NCBI GenBank assembly: GCA_003263775.1
Contig: JYJJ01000064.1
Location: 185,881-249,880 of the forward strand
Length of the DNA stretch: 64,000 nt
Direction of reading: 5' to 3'
From: Vibrio maritimus
Lineage (GTDB): Bacteria > Pseudomonadota > Gammaproteobacteria > Enterobacterales > Vibrionaceae
Below are positions 38,840-49,014 of this stretch, piece after piece; within the stretch, counting starts at the first letter, position 1, and every line of letters starts with the position of its first letter. Below the pieces are notes generated by a model that was not told the DNA's origin, did not search any database, and saw only the letters and a program-made list of their open reading frames with translations. The position numbers and the translations under genes were made by a program.

Positions 38840-39014
38840 CGTCTTCATCCTTGTGTTGCTTAGCTTTTAGAACCCAGCACTGTAGGGCAACAACGCTATT
38901 TGCCCCTTGTTTTGCTGATAAATTAACCATAATTGATGACAGGAACATGACGCAGGGGATCTTTTGACCGTTTACGGGCATGTATATTGATAAATAGCGT
39001 AACTTCAGAGACTT

Positions 39015-39041
39015 GGTTATCCACATATCCTGTGGATAACC
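39015..39041. promoter_or_regulatory. Head-to-head pair of consensus DnaA boxes
   Basis: TTATCCACA (39017-39025) and TGTGGATAA (39031-39039) are two perfect DnaA boxes in inverted orientation, 5 bp apart. They sit within an 11-bp perfect inverted repeat (GGTTATCCACA / TGTGGATAACC). No T run follows. The rest of the 38840-39079 gap has no gene I can support. Confidence 0.7.
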
Positions 39042-39079
39042 TGGTTTAAACTTAGTGAGTAACCGCGAAAAGAGCTGAA

Positions 39080-39874
39080 TTAGCCATTCGTTTGGGGACG
39101 AATTTTTGGCTTCCCAGAGGCGTCGAATCCTCGATAGACCACAAGGTTTAAGCAGACAACGATAGAAATACTCATCATGACCCAAATAGCCATCATAATG
39201 ACCAACTGATACTTCACAGCCACGACCGGACTCGCGCCGCCTAAAATTTGACCAGTCATCATGCCCGGTAGTGATACCAGTCCTGTGGTGGCCATAGTTG
39301 CCAGAATAGGCGCTAGAGATTTTTGAAGTGAAACACGGACAAAAGGCAAGGTGGCGATAGAAATCGGCGCCCCAAGTGCGATTGAGGCTTGATACTCGCT
39401 CCAACGGCTTTCTAATGCACTGTAGAAGTTCTGAAGCGCAACGATGTTCCCGCCTAAGCTATTACCAAGCAGCATGCCGGATAAAGGTATCGCGTACTGC
39501 GCGCTATAGAATGGGTCAGGCTGAACAGTGACAAGGCAAAGCAGTGCCAGAATTGGGAACAGCCCTATACACAGTGCGAATATCAAAAAACCGACAATCG
39601 GCCGTTTTGGTAGTTTCGATTTTGCGGCTATTGCGTTAGCACCGACGATTATCATTACGAGCAACCATACCAAGTTGACGACAAAGCTATCTAAGTAAAA
39701 CAAATATTCAAGATAGAGCCCCACTAGCGCTAACTGGACTGCCATTCGAATAAGCCCAACAGTGGCATCTTTACCTATCTCTAGCTTGTAGTGGTAGTTG
39801 ATGGCGTAAGGGATGAGCAAGGTGGTAGCGAATAGCGCGATCTGCCACCAACTGATATCAATAACTTGCTGCAT
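39080..39874 (-). CDS. FetB-family (UPF0014) ABC transporter permease
   Basis: A 264-aa protein with about seven hydrophobic segments and the UPF0014 core: LLGNSLGGNIVALQ, ALESRWSEYQASIALGA and SLPGMMTGQILGGASP. In E. coli FetB pairs with the ATPase FetA in iron efflux. No fetA lies on either side here, so the partner must be elsewhere or is missing. Start ATG 39874. Confidence 0.83.
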   Translation of the reverse strand: MQQVIDISWWQIALFATTLLIPYAINYHYKLEIGKDATVGLIRMAVQLALVGLYLEYLFYLDSFVVNLVWLLVMIIVGANAIAAKSKLPKRPIVGFLIFALCIGLFPILALLCLVTVQPDPFYSAQYAIPLSGMLLGNSLGGNIVALQNFYSALESRWSEYQASIALGAPISIATLPFVRVSLQKSLAPILATMATTGLVSLPGMMTGQILGGASPVVAVKYQLVIMMAIWVMMSISIVVCLNLVVYRGFDASGKPKIRPQTNG

Positions 39875-40303
39875 GTCATGCTCGGTATTTTGGGAAAATG
39901 AGTCTCAAAAGTGTACCCAAATTGACCGCATCAATCACGTGGTTTAAATGTACGTTCATTAACAATAAAGTAACAAGTGTCGTACTTTAAATGGCGAAAG
40001 CGACCTAAAAAAGTTGGTGGAGTTATTGGTAAGAATGTGTGAATGTTGTAGATATGTATCTATATTTACAGGTGGGCAACAGTATTAATCTGTCATATCT
40101 GTTCATAAGTTTACACATCAATTTTTAATTGAATACAACTCGGGATGAACTCAAAAAACTGTTGAATAACAAGGGGTGAAGAGGCGGAATTGATTGAACC
40201 TTACTCCTAGTATGGTTTAGCATTTTCCCATAGATGTTTTAAATAATTGAGTATCCTTCGTGGAATGCTCGTGGACTGGACAACATACAATATAGGCAAA
40301 TGT
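39875..40303. other. Intergenic region upstream of torE
   Basis: A 429-base gap between divergent fetB and torE. It contains TorR-like boxes near 40090-40108 and an AT-rich stretch. I see no further gene or RNA. Confidence 0.6.
40090..40108 (+). promoter_or_regulatory. TorR-like boxes upstream of torE
   Basis: CTGTCATAT followed directly by CTGTTCATAA. The second is nearly identical to the E. coli tor box CTGTTCATAT, and the direct-repeat arrangement is as at torC. TorR would induce the operon with TMAO. Confidence 0.65.
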
Positions 40304-40480
40304 ATGAGTGATGTTAACAAAGTAGAAAGTGCGGAAAAGCACGGGATGGAGTGGAAGTCGTTTTTCTTCATCTGTGCCGTATTCTTCCCTCTGTTGAGTG
40401 TGGCTATCGTTGGTGGCTACGGATTTATCGTTTGGATGCTCCAAATGTTCGTTTTCGGCCCTCCAGGCGTGCATGGCTAA
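40304..40480 (+). CDS. torE: TorE/NapE-type small membrane protein
   Basis: 58 aa with a single membrane helix (FFFICAVFFPLLSVAIVGGYGFIVWM) and ending in GPPGVHG, typical of TorE/NapE. Its exact role in TMAO respiration is unclear. ATG 40304 (MSDVNKVES) is the family-type start. It precedes torC by 42 bases, giving the torECA order known from Vibrio and Shewanella. Confidence 0.85.
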   Translation: MSDVNKVESAEKHGMEWKSFFFICAVFFPLLSVAIVGGYGFIVWMLQMFVFGPPGVHG

Positions 40481-40522
40481 TTTGTAGCCAAACCCGTTCA
40501 ACAAGTTTCAAGAGAGTTAGTC

Positions 40523-41702
40523 ATGAAATCCTTTTTAATTAAACTTTGGCGCACCATCAGCCGCCCTGCAGTTCACATCAGCTTGGTGTGTTAACCGCGG
40601 GTGGTTTCGTTGCTGGTGTGGTTTTCTGGGGTGGTTTTAACACCGCGCTTGAAGCAACTAACACAGAAGAGTTCTGTATCAGCTGTCACACCATGCGTGA
40701 CAATGTGTACGTTGAGCTTCAAGAAACCGTTCACTGGAAAAACCACTCTGGTGTTCGTGCCACTTGTCCTGATTGCCACGTTCCACATAACTGGACAGAT
40801 AAGATTGCACGTAAAATGCAGGCTTCAAAAGAAGTATTCGCACAGGTTTTTGGCGATTTAGATACCCCAGAAAAATTCGAAGCGCGTCGTCTAGAGCTAG
40901 CGCGCCATGAATGGGATCGTTTCTCTGCCAACAAATCTCTAGAGTGTAAAAACTGTCACAACTACGAGTCTATGGACTTTGAACAAATGTCACCAACAGC
41001 GCGCATTCAAATGAAGTCTGCTGCAGAGCGTGATCAAAGCTGTGTAGACTGCCACAAAGGTATCGCACATAACCTGCCTAAAGATATGGCAGCGGCAAGT
41101 GGTATTGTTGGTGACCTAGAGCAAGTAGCAAGCAGCACATCTTACTCGAAAGGTCAGAGCGTAGTATCTATTCGTCACCTACCACTTTACACCGACGAAA
41201 CAGGTTCAACGGAAGCGGGTCTACTTAGCCCTGCAAGTAAAGTTGAAATCTTGGATGTTAAAGGTGACATGATCAAAGTTGAAATCGATGGCTGGCGTAA
41301 AGCGAAAGGCTTTGGTCGCGTGATTCAAGAAGACTTTGGTAAGAATATCTCAACAGCTATTCTTTCTCGTGAAGTATCACAAGGCGCAGATGTGCATGTG
41401 GGCGAGAAGAAAGAAGACGAGCTAACTGGTCTTCCTTGGGAAGAAGTTGCCGTTGACCTATGGATGAAACAAGAGTCTATGGTGACCGACTTCACTCCAA
41501 TTTGGAACGCAGCTGGTGAAGCGTATCAAACCAACTGTTCTACGTGTCATACACAACCTGACGTTGCGCACTTCAGTGCAAACGGTGGGTAGGCATGCTA
41601 GACGGTATGATCGCGTTTGTGAACTTCGATACAGATACAGAAGCACTGGTTCTGAAGTATCTACAGAAGCACTCTTCAGATTACTCTGAAGGCCACCACT
41701 AA
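40523..41702 (+). CDS. torC: TorC, membrane-anchored pentaheme c-type cytochrome (two frameshifts)
   Basis: NapC/NirT-family quinol dehydrogenase that passes electrons to TorA; about 393 aa. It has an N-terminal anchor, then heme sites CISCH, CPDCH, CKNCH and CVDCH, and a fifth CSTCH in the C-terminal domain, five in total. The frame breaks near 40590 (GG read as G, inside the anchor) and near 41585. Both are restored by one base, ending at the TAA 41700-41702. Confidence 0.9.
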
Positions 41703-41725
41703 TAAACGTCAATTGGAGTTAAAAA

Positions 41726-44185
41726 ATGGCAATTACAAGAAGAAGCTTCCTTAAAGGCGTGGCGGGCTCGAGTGCAGCAACACTGATTGGTCCGAGCTAC
41801 TGGCGTCTGCGACGGCAAGCGCTGCAGAAACAGACGGCACTTGGAAAGTATCTGGTTCACACTGGGGCGCGTTTCGCGCCCGAGTGTGGGGCGGCAAAGT
41901 TCAAGAGATCAAACCGCTAGAAGTGGACAAATACCCAACAGACATGTTGAACGGTATTAAAGGCATTATCTACAGCCCATCTCGTGTTCGTTACCCAATG
42001 GTTCGCCTTGATTGGCTGAAGAAGCACAAGTACGCACCTGAGACGCGTGGTAACAACCGTTTCGTACGTGTGACTTGGGATGAAGCGCTAGATTTGTTCT
42101 ACCGTGAACTTGAGCGCGTGCAAAAAGACTACGGTCCATATGCTCTGCACACCGGTCAAACAGGTTGGCGTCAAACTGGCCAAATGCACAGCTGTACTAA
42201 CCATATGATGCGTGCGATGGGTCTACACGGTTACTCAGTTAAGAAAGTGGGTGACTACTCAACAGGTGCGGGTCAAACCATCCTGCCATACGTGTTGGGC
42301 TCGACAGAAGTTTACGCTCAAGGTACCTCTTGGGAGCTTATCCTAGAGAACAGTGACAACATCATTCTTTGGGCAAACGACCCAGTGAAAAACCTTCAAG
42401 TTGGTTGGACATGTGAAACGCATGAGTCGTTTGCATACCTAGAGCAGCTTAAAGAGAAAGTCGCTAAAAAAGAGATCAACGTTATCTCAGTTGACCCTGT
42501 TAAAAACAAAACGCAGCGTTACTTAGAAAACGACCACATGTACGTGAACCCACAAACTGACGTAGCTTTATGCTAGGTTTGGCTCACGTGCTATACAACG
42601 AAGATCTATACGATAAGAAGTTTATCGAAACGTATTGCCTAGGTTTCGATGATTTCATTCAGTATGTTCAGGGTGAAACGAAAGACCGAGTTGAGAAGAC
42701 CCCTGAATGGGCGGCAGAGATTTGTGGTGTACCTGCGACAAGATCCGCGAGTTTGCGCGTATGCTGGTTAACGGTCGTACGCAAATCCTGTTCGGCTGGT
42801 GTGTTCAGCGTCAAGAGCACGGTGAGCAACCTTACTGGATGGGTGCAGTACTGGCGTCAATGATTGGTCAGATCGGTCTACCGGGCGGCGGTGTATCTTA
42901 TGGTCACCACTACTCAGGTATCGGTGTTCCTTCAACAGGGTTTGCCGCTCCAGGCTCGTTCCCGTTGAACATTGACCAAGGCCAAACACCTAAGTACACC
43001 AACCAAGATTACAAAGGCTACAGCCGCGTAATTCCAGTTGCTCGTTGGGTGGACAGCCTTCTAGAGCCAGGTAAGAAGATCAACTCAAATGGTTCGGTTG
43101 TGACGCTGCCTGACATCAAGATGATGGTATTTAGTGGTAATAACCCTTGGCATCACCACCAAGATCGCAACCGCATGAAGAAAGCGTTCCGGAACCTTCA
43201 TACTGTTGTGGCAATTGATTTTGCTTGGACTGCAACGTGCCGCCACTCTGATATCGTGCTACCAGCATGTACTCAGTGGGAACGTAACGATATTGACGGT
43301 TACGGTGCGTACTCAGGCCGTGGTCTGATTGCGATGCATAAGCTTGTCGACCCGCTATTCCAGTCTAAGACTGACTTCCAAATCATGACGGAACTGACCC
43401 GTCGTTGGGGTCGCTCTGAAGACTACACGCGTGGCATGACAGAAATGGAGTGGGTGAAATCACTTTACGACAACTGTAAAGAAGCCAACAAAGGTAAGTT
43501 TGAACTTCCAGAGTTTGCAGAGTTCTGGGAAAAAGGTTTCCTAGATTTCGGTACAGGTAAACCTTGGGTACGCCACGCAGATTTCCGTGAAGATCCAGAG
43601 ATCAATGCATTAGGTACACCATCTGGCTTTATCGAGATCACGAGTCGTACTATTGGCAACATGAACTACGAGCACTGCCAAGAGCACCCAATGTGGTTTG
43701 AAAAGTCAGAACGTTCACATGGCGGTCCTGGCTCTGAAAAACACCCGTACTGGCTACAATCGTGTCACCCGGACAAGCGTCTACACTCACAAATGTGTGA
43801 GTCAGAAGAGTTCCGTGCGACTTACACCGTACAAGGTCGTGAGCCGATTTACATCAACCCAACAGATGCTAAAGCAAAAGGCATCAAAGATGGCGATGTG
43901 GTTCGCGTATTTAACGACCGCGGTCAACTACTGGCGGGTGCGGTTGTAACCGACAGCTTTGCACAAGGCGTAGTTCGTATTGAAGAGGGCGCATGGTATG
44001 GTCCACTTAACGAGAAAATTGGCGCATTGGATACCTACGGCGATCCAAACACCTTGACGCAAGATATCCCATCTTCGGAGCTTGCGCAGGCAACGTCAGC
44101 GAACACTTGTTTGGTCGACTTTGAGAAGTTTGTAGGCAAACTTCCACCAGTGACCTCGTTCGGTGGCCCAATCGAAGTGGTATAA
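41726..44185 (+). CDS. torA: TorA, trimethylamine-N-oxide reductase (three frameshifts)
   Basis: Periplasmic molybdopterin (bis-MGD) enzyme of about 820 aa, reducing TMAO to trimethylamine. The twin-arginine signal is RRSFLKG. The N-terminal pterin domain has GSHWGAFRARVWGGKV, the Mo-ligand Ser region YSTGAGQ, and QRQEHGEQPYWMG; the C-terminal domain has VRVFNDRGQLLAGAVV. Single missing bases near 41798, 42567 and 42737 split it. The restored protein is full length. No torD chaperone gene follows. Confidence 0.92.
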
Positions 44186-44210
44186 CGCAAGTAAGTGCTA
44201 ACTAGTACAC

Positions 44211-44236
44211 AAAACCCATCGGAAACGATGGGTTTT
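44211..44236 (+). terminator. Terminator after torA
   Basis: AAAACCCATCG / CGATGGGTTTT near-perfect stem with a GAAA loop, followed by TTTT. Confidence 0.92.
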
Positions 44237-44287
44237 TTATACCTAACAATATACTCATTAGGTAACCTATTTAATTGTTGAGTAACA

Positions 44288-46041
44288 ATGACTGAGTATA
44301 TTTCTGTTTTACCAGAGCTCGATGCTCTGGCGATCAATCCTGACATTGAAATTAAATTAGAAGGCTCTGAGTTAACGTGTCGCTATCGCAGCATTTTTCC
44401 GCGCGCCTTGTCTTCTCAAACGGCGTTACTGCGTTTTGCAAACCAAGTAGAAACGGGCGCTCAATTGCTTGGCGATGGGTTTCAGATGCTCTGCCAGACG
44501 GCTGGCTCACCGACAGCGTTGGTCGATGTAGGCCGTTGTCCGGATAACAATGCCAGTTATCGGCTTTATCCGACGGACGCACCTAAACGCTTTTACAACT
44601 ATCTAGTTGTGGAGCAGTCAACCGGATTCCAACTGTACGGTTTCACTTCCTGCCATCGCTTTGCTGGCTACTTTGAGCTCGAGCAGACACATCATGGTAT
44701 TGACGTAGTGGCTTATCTTGATGGCGAAGAGAGTGAGCCACAGTATTGGGAAACCAATCAGCTCGAATCGCTTATTGTGATCCATGGCGGCAGCTTAGAG
44801 AGTGTTTATGAGCGGTATGCTCAGCACATTACCAACCATCATCCGGCTCGACGCGGCGTGGCGGAGGCGAGCCCAATTGGATGGTGTTCGTGGTATGCCT
44901 ATTATGCTGAAGTAACCAAACAAAACGTCATCGACAACACGCACATCATGGCAGAGCAGCTTAATGACTTACAGTGGGTATTGCTCGATGATGGCTATCA
45001 AGCTTTTATGGGAGATTGGCTAACGCCTTCTGACAAGTTCGAAGGTGGGGTGAAATCACTCATTGCAGATATCCGAGCTCAAGGTAGAAAGCCTGCCATT
45101 TGGTTGGCTCCGTTTATTGCTCAAGCGGAATCAGAGGTTTTCCAGCAACATCCAGATTGGTTTTTGAAACACCCATCTGGTGAGCTTTTGAAAGCGGAAG
45201 ACATCACCTATGGCGGCTGGCGCTGCACGCGTGGTACATTTTGGATGCGACACATCCAGAGGTGCAAGCACACTTAACTCGTGTTGTTAAAGTGATGCGC
45301 GAAGAATGGGGTGTTGAGCTTTTCAAACTTGATGCAAATTACTGGGGCACTCTAAAAGGTGTGCGTCATCAAAAAGGAGCGACGGGTATCGAAGCTTATC
45401 GTCTCGGGATGGCAGCAATCAACGAAGGGGCGGGCGATGCACTTGTGCTCGGCTGCAACGCGCCAATGTGGCCGTCTCTTGGGCTGGTAGATGCGATGCG
45501 AGTGTCAGATGATGTTGAGCGACATGTAGAGCGATTTGAGCAAATCGCGAAAGAGACCTTCTATCGCAGTTGGCAACATCAGCGCTTGTGGCTGATTGAC
45601 CCAGATTGCGCTACGTTCACTTCATTGCCGAATCAAGGCGCTGATCGCAGCGCGTATGAGTTTCATCGTAACGTGCTTTTAGCGGCGGGCGGCTTGCTTC
45701 TTTCTGGTGATCCTCTTCCTGAGCTAACGCCTTTTGCCGAGGAAACGTTGGCACGGCTTATTGCTCGTCAGCATCAAACCAGTCGCGCTTCAGTCTTTAG
45801 CTCGTTGACCCTTAATCATGCCACGCTTAAGTTGTCCGAAGAAAGACGCTTGCATAGCCTATTTCATTACAATGATGTAGTCAGTGAGTACACCCTAACT
45901 ACCGAGTTCCCTAGTGATTGGTACGATTTTTGGACGGGTGAGAAACTCAACCAAGAGCCTGCTCAGATACAGATCGTCCCTATAAACCAAGGTCTCAGTA
46001 GTCGAGCAGTGGTATCAATTGTTCACTTACCTGAGGCGTAA
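44288..46041 (+). CDS. GH36 alpha-galactosidase-like glycosidase (frameshifted)
   Basis: About 585 aa. The N-terminal beta-sandwich is followed by the barrel with GWCSWYAYY, VLLDDGYQ and IWLAPFIAQAES. The nucleophile motif is FKLDANYW, and the acid/base region is MRVSDDVERH. No signal peptide, so it is cytoplasmic. The frame breaks near 45228 (CC read as C: GCACGCGTGG for GCACGCCGTGG). It has no sugar transporter or regulator beside it. Confidence 0.85.
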
Positions 46042-46050
46042 AGGGTGCGG

Positions 46051-47280
46051 TTAGGCTTCAAATAGCCAGTAATAACCATACCCTACAATGAGCGCTGGTA
46101 GTGCAGAGTAAAAGGTCGCTACCAGTGCTGCTTTAGGCGCCAGAGCAATCGCTGGGAATAAAGCATCACCATCATTAGAAAGCGCATTCGATATCTGCGC
46201 AGACATTGGCATAACGCCGCCAAGATATAAGCTGGTCACCAGTATTTGTGGACCACAACCTGGCAGCAAGCCCACAAGCATACCGATCAATGGCATGTAG
46301 ACGCCGTATCCAGATAGCGAACTCGCCATATCGATATGGGCGAAGTGAATCCATAGTTCGAAAGCGAGAAAAGCCACGATCACCCAGGCGCTGACAAAGT
46401 GCGTATCTTGAGCCGCTTTTTGCATAGGATGTGAAGTAGGGCGTTTGTCATCTTCTGCTACCGCACTCTGATAATCTTTAATCTCTTTGGTAAATGCCCA
46501 CAAAAACATCATCACAACAGCGAGTACTGCGCCGACCCATTCAATCGTGCCCTCTGGGATCCTGAGAGCTTCATTGACGTCAATTTGAAATGACATAGCG
46601 AAGGCGATCGCAACGGTTGGTACGATGAGCCAAGTCCAAAACAGCCCCTGTAGATTGATTGCTCTGTGCTGCAAAGGCGTCGCTGCGTTTTGTGTGCAAC
46701 AATCAATACTTGCCGCCAGATCGCTGACCATATTACTTATTTTGCTTTCTGGATTAGGTCGTAGGAAGTCGTTGGCGTGAATGCGATTGACGATGAAACC
46801 TGTAATGGCTCCGACAACAACGCCAAGCGCCATCATTCCAAGTCCAACACTTGGCTGACTGGCTATTAATAAGAACGCAGCATCGCCCATGGTGGCGGTG
46901 AGTACGGCGACTACTGAGCCAAACCCAACGCGGCCAGCAACAAACTGAGTGGTGACGATAATGGCGCCGCCACATCCGGGAAGGGCGCCGAGTAGTGAAG
47001 ATATCAATACTTGGTAGGTGGGTGATCGATGATAAAGTTCCACCATTCGATGCTGACTTGACATCATGCGGGCGACTTGGTGGTAGATGACTAAGGTGAA
47101 AGCCACATACGTTGATACTGCCCAAAATGCATCCGCGAGAGCATTCATGGTAACGTCACGTGTTTCGCCTGTTATGAGGAGCAGCGTCAATGCCATAGGG
47201 AGAATCAAGCGTTTATACTTAGGCTTGAATTGGTCAACGCTGAGACCATTGACGACAGTAGAGTTTGTCATGTGAAGCAT
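46051..47280 (-). CDS. Putative manganese transporter, ArsP_2-like membrane protein
   Basis: About 409 aa with some 9-10 hydrophobic segments and two related halves, each holding a conserved motif: SSLLGALPGCGGAIIVTTQFVAG and VGLLPGCGPQILVTSLYLGG. Proteins of this build are named putative manganese transporters. ATG 47280 has GGTGA upstream and is preferred because a longer frame to 47325 would run into the Fur-like sites. Neighbouring ppaC uses Mn, which supports a Mn role. Confidence 0.75.
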   Translation of the reverse strand: MLHMTNSTVVNGLSVDQFKPKYKRLILPMALTLLLITGETRDVTMNALADAFWAVSTYVAFTLVIYHQVARMMSSQHRMVELYHRSPTYQVLISSLLGALPGCGGAIIVTTQFVAGRVGFGSVVAVLTATMGDAAFLLIASQPSVGLGMMALGVVVGAITGFIVNRIHANDFLRPNPESKISNMVSDLAASIDCCTQNAATPLQHRAINLQGLFWTWLIVPTVAIAFAMSFQIDVNEALRIPEGTIEWVGAVLAVVMMFLWAFTKEIKDYQSAVAEDDKRPTSHPMQKAAQDTHFVSAWVIVAFLAFELWIHFAHIDMASSLSGYGVYMPLIGMLVGLLPGCGPQILVTSLYLGGVMPMSAQISNALSNDGDALFPAIALAPKAALVATFYSALPALIVGYGYYWLFEA

Positions 47281-47302
47281 AACTTTCACCGATGTTAAAT
47301 GC

Positions 47303-47338
47303 GAATTATTATCAAGTATAAACAAATGATAATAATTC
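47303..47338. promoter_or_regulatory. Paired Fur/Mur-like sites before the Mn transporter gene
   Basis: GAATTATTATCA (47303-47314) and TGATAATAATTC (47327-47338) form a perfect 12-bp inverted repeat. Each overlaps a 7-1-7 Fur-type half match (TGATAAT-N-ATT). Repression by Fur or the Mn-responsive Mur is inferred. Confidence 0.65.
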
Positions 47339-47455
47339 TCAATGGCGTTTGTGGCTTTATTTACATTCTGTGAGGGGGAAGAATCCCGCTAATCGCACAT
47401 CAACCGATGACAAATCGAGAAAATCAGGTAAAGTATCGCCCCTGTGAGAGTAATA

Positions 47456-47471
47456 CAGGCGATCTCGCCTG
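47456..47471 (+). promoter_or_regulatory. Palindrome in the ppaC leader
   Basis: CAGGCGATCTCGCCTG is a perfect 16-bp palindrome, 27 bases before the ppaC ATG. It could be a protein site or a small leader hairpin. Confidence 0.4.
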
Positions 47472-47498
47472 AATGATCAGAATTAGTTAGGAAGCAAA

Positions 47499-48404
47499 AT
47501 GATTTTAGTTGTCGGTCATAAAAACCCAGATAGTGATAGCATTTGTGGTGCACTTGTTGCTGCAGAACTTCTAAAGGCTCGTGGTCTTGAAGCGACGCCA
47601 GTTCGTCAAGGCGAGATTAACCGTGAGACGCAACACATTCTTGCAACAGCAGGCGTTGACCAACCAGAACTACGCACAAGCGTAGCTGGTGAAAAAGTTT
47701 GGCTAGTAGACTACACCGATCTAGCGCAAGCACCAGACGATATCAACGAAGCAGAAATCCTAGGTATTGTTGACCACCACCGTCTAGGTGATGTGATGAC
47801 AGTAAACCCTCTTGAAGCGTGGATCTGGCCTGTAGGTTGTACTTGTACCATCCTATTTAACCTGTTCAAGATGGAGCAAGCAGAAATCACTCGCCCACTA
47901 GCGGTTCTAATGATGTCTGCAATCCTATCTGACACGGTAGGTTTCGCATCTCCAACTTGTACTCAAAAAGACAAAGATGCGGTTTTAGAGCTAGCACAAA
48001 TCGCTGGTGTTGAAGATCTAGACGCGTTCATTAAAGATCTATTGATCGCTAAAACAAACATCGAAGGTCTATCAGCTGCTGAACTAGTAGAAAAAGATCT
48101 TAAAGCGTACCCATTCAATGGTCGTGATGTCGTTGTTGGTCAGGTTGAGCTTGCGACACTTGAGCAAGTTGATGGCATGATCGAAGCACTAGAAGCTGAT
48201 CTAACTCGCCGCTGCGAAGAAGAAGGTCTGGCTTTCGCTGCTGTGATGCTAACTGACATCACAACCGCTCAGACTCGTTTAATCTACAAAGGTGAGTGGG
48301 CTGAGAAACTTGTTAAGCATGAGAAAGACGGCATGCTGATGATGGAAAATACACTAAGCCGTAAGAAGCAAGGCTGGCCTTGGCTTCAAAACGAACTCGT
48401 GTAA
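47499..48404 (+). CDS. ppaC: PpaC, manganese-dependent inorganic pyrophosphatase
   Basis: Class II (DHH-family) soluble pyrophosphatase of 301 aa. Mn ligands are visible in VGHKNPDSDSICGA, WLVDYTD and VDHHRLGD, with the C-terminal substrate motif SRKKQ. The ribosome site TTAGGAAG precedes the ATG. It is divergent from a putative Mn transporter with Fur/Mur-like sites between them. Codon choice is typical of well-expressed genes. Confidence 0.95.
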   Translation: MILVVGHKNPDSDSICGALVAAELLKARGLEATPVRQGEINRETQHILATAGVDQPELRTSVAGEKVWLVDYTDLAQAPDDINEAEILGIVDHHRLGDVMTVNPLEAWIWPVGCTCTILFNLFKMEQAEITRPLAVLMMSAILSDTVGFASPTCTQKDKDAVLELAQIAGVEDLDAFIKDLLIAKTNIEGLSAAELVEKDLKAYPFNGRDVVVGQVELATLEQVDGMIEALEADLTRRCEEEGLAFAAVMLTDITTAQTRLIYKGEWAEKLVKHEKDGMLMMENTLSRKKQGWPWLQNELV

Positions 48405-48422
48405 TTTTTCACTAAGTCTTAC

Positions 48423-48470
48423 AAAGCCCTGGTTACCGTGACGAAATGTCATAGGTGCTGGGGCTTTTTA
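48423..48470 (+). terminator. Terminator after ppaC
   Basis: AAAGCCCtGG / CtGGGGCTTT outer stem with a long 25-base inner loop, followed by TTTTT. Confidence 0.65.
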
Positions 48471-48527
48471 ATTTCGCTATTCTAAAGTTAATCTTTAGAG
48501 CTATAAATAATCAAAAGGCGCGCTGCA

Positions 48528-48913
48528 ATGGCATTAGAACAACATCAAATTGATGAGATCTCTCGTTACGATGAAGAGAAAAGACTGAAGTACAGTGTGA
48601 AAACCATGGTACAAGAACGTCAAATCTGGATCCTGACTGACGAACACGGCTGCGTGATGCTCAACACAGAAGATGAAGACTGTGTGCCAGTATGGCCGAA
48701 TCAAGAGTTTGCGGAGCAGTGGGCGACGGGTGAGTGGGATAACTGCAAAGCCGAAGCGATTTCACTGAACAAGTGGCACAGTCGCTGGACCCACGGCTTA
48801 GAAGACGATGAGCTTGCGTGGTTGTATTCCCGAATCAAAACGAGGAAGGAGTGGTGCTATTCCCTGACGAGTTTGATTTTGAGCTTAAAAAGCAGGCCAG
48901 TAAAACGCGCTGA
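48528..48913 (+). CDS. DUF2750 protein (frameshifted)
   Basis: About 129 aa of unknown function. The DUF2750 pattern is WILTDEHGCVMLNTEDEDCVPVWPNQEFAEQWA with a C-terminal FPDEFDFEL. One missing G near 48823 (GCGGTGG read as GCGTGG) sends the given frame to 48929. Restoring it gives VVVFPNQNEEGVVLFPDEF and a TGA at 48911-48913. Confidence 0.8.
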
Positions 48914-49014
48914 GAACTGGCACCAATAAAGCGTAATCAGACATTTCACACAGTAGGCAGAAAAACAAACATAGGGTAGACTTATCATCCCTTTACTTCT
49001 GCTTACTGTTTGTT

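Noticed and set aside
38829..39404. 191-codon minus-strand frame overlapping fetB
   Set aside because: Out-of-frame shadow of fetB running across the DnaA-box gap; composition is not protein-like.
41726..44185. torA as a pseudogene
   Set aside because: Three separate one-base losses but otherwise full and conserved, the same error type as in essential genes of this window.
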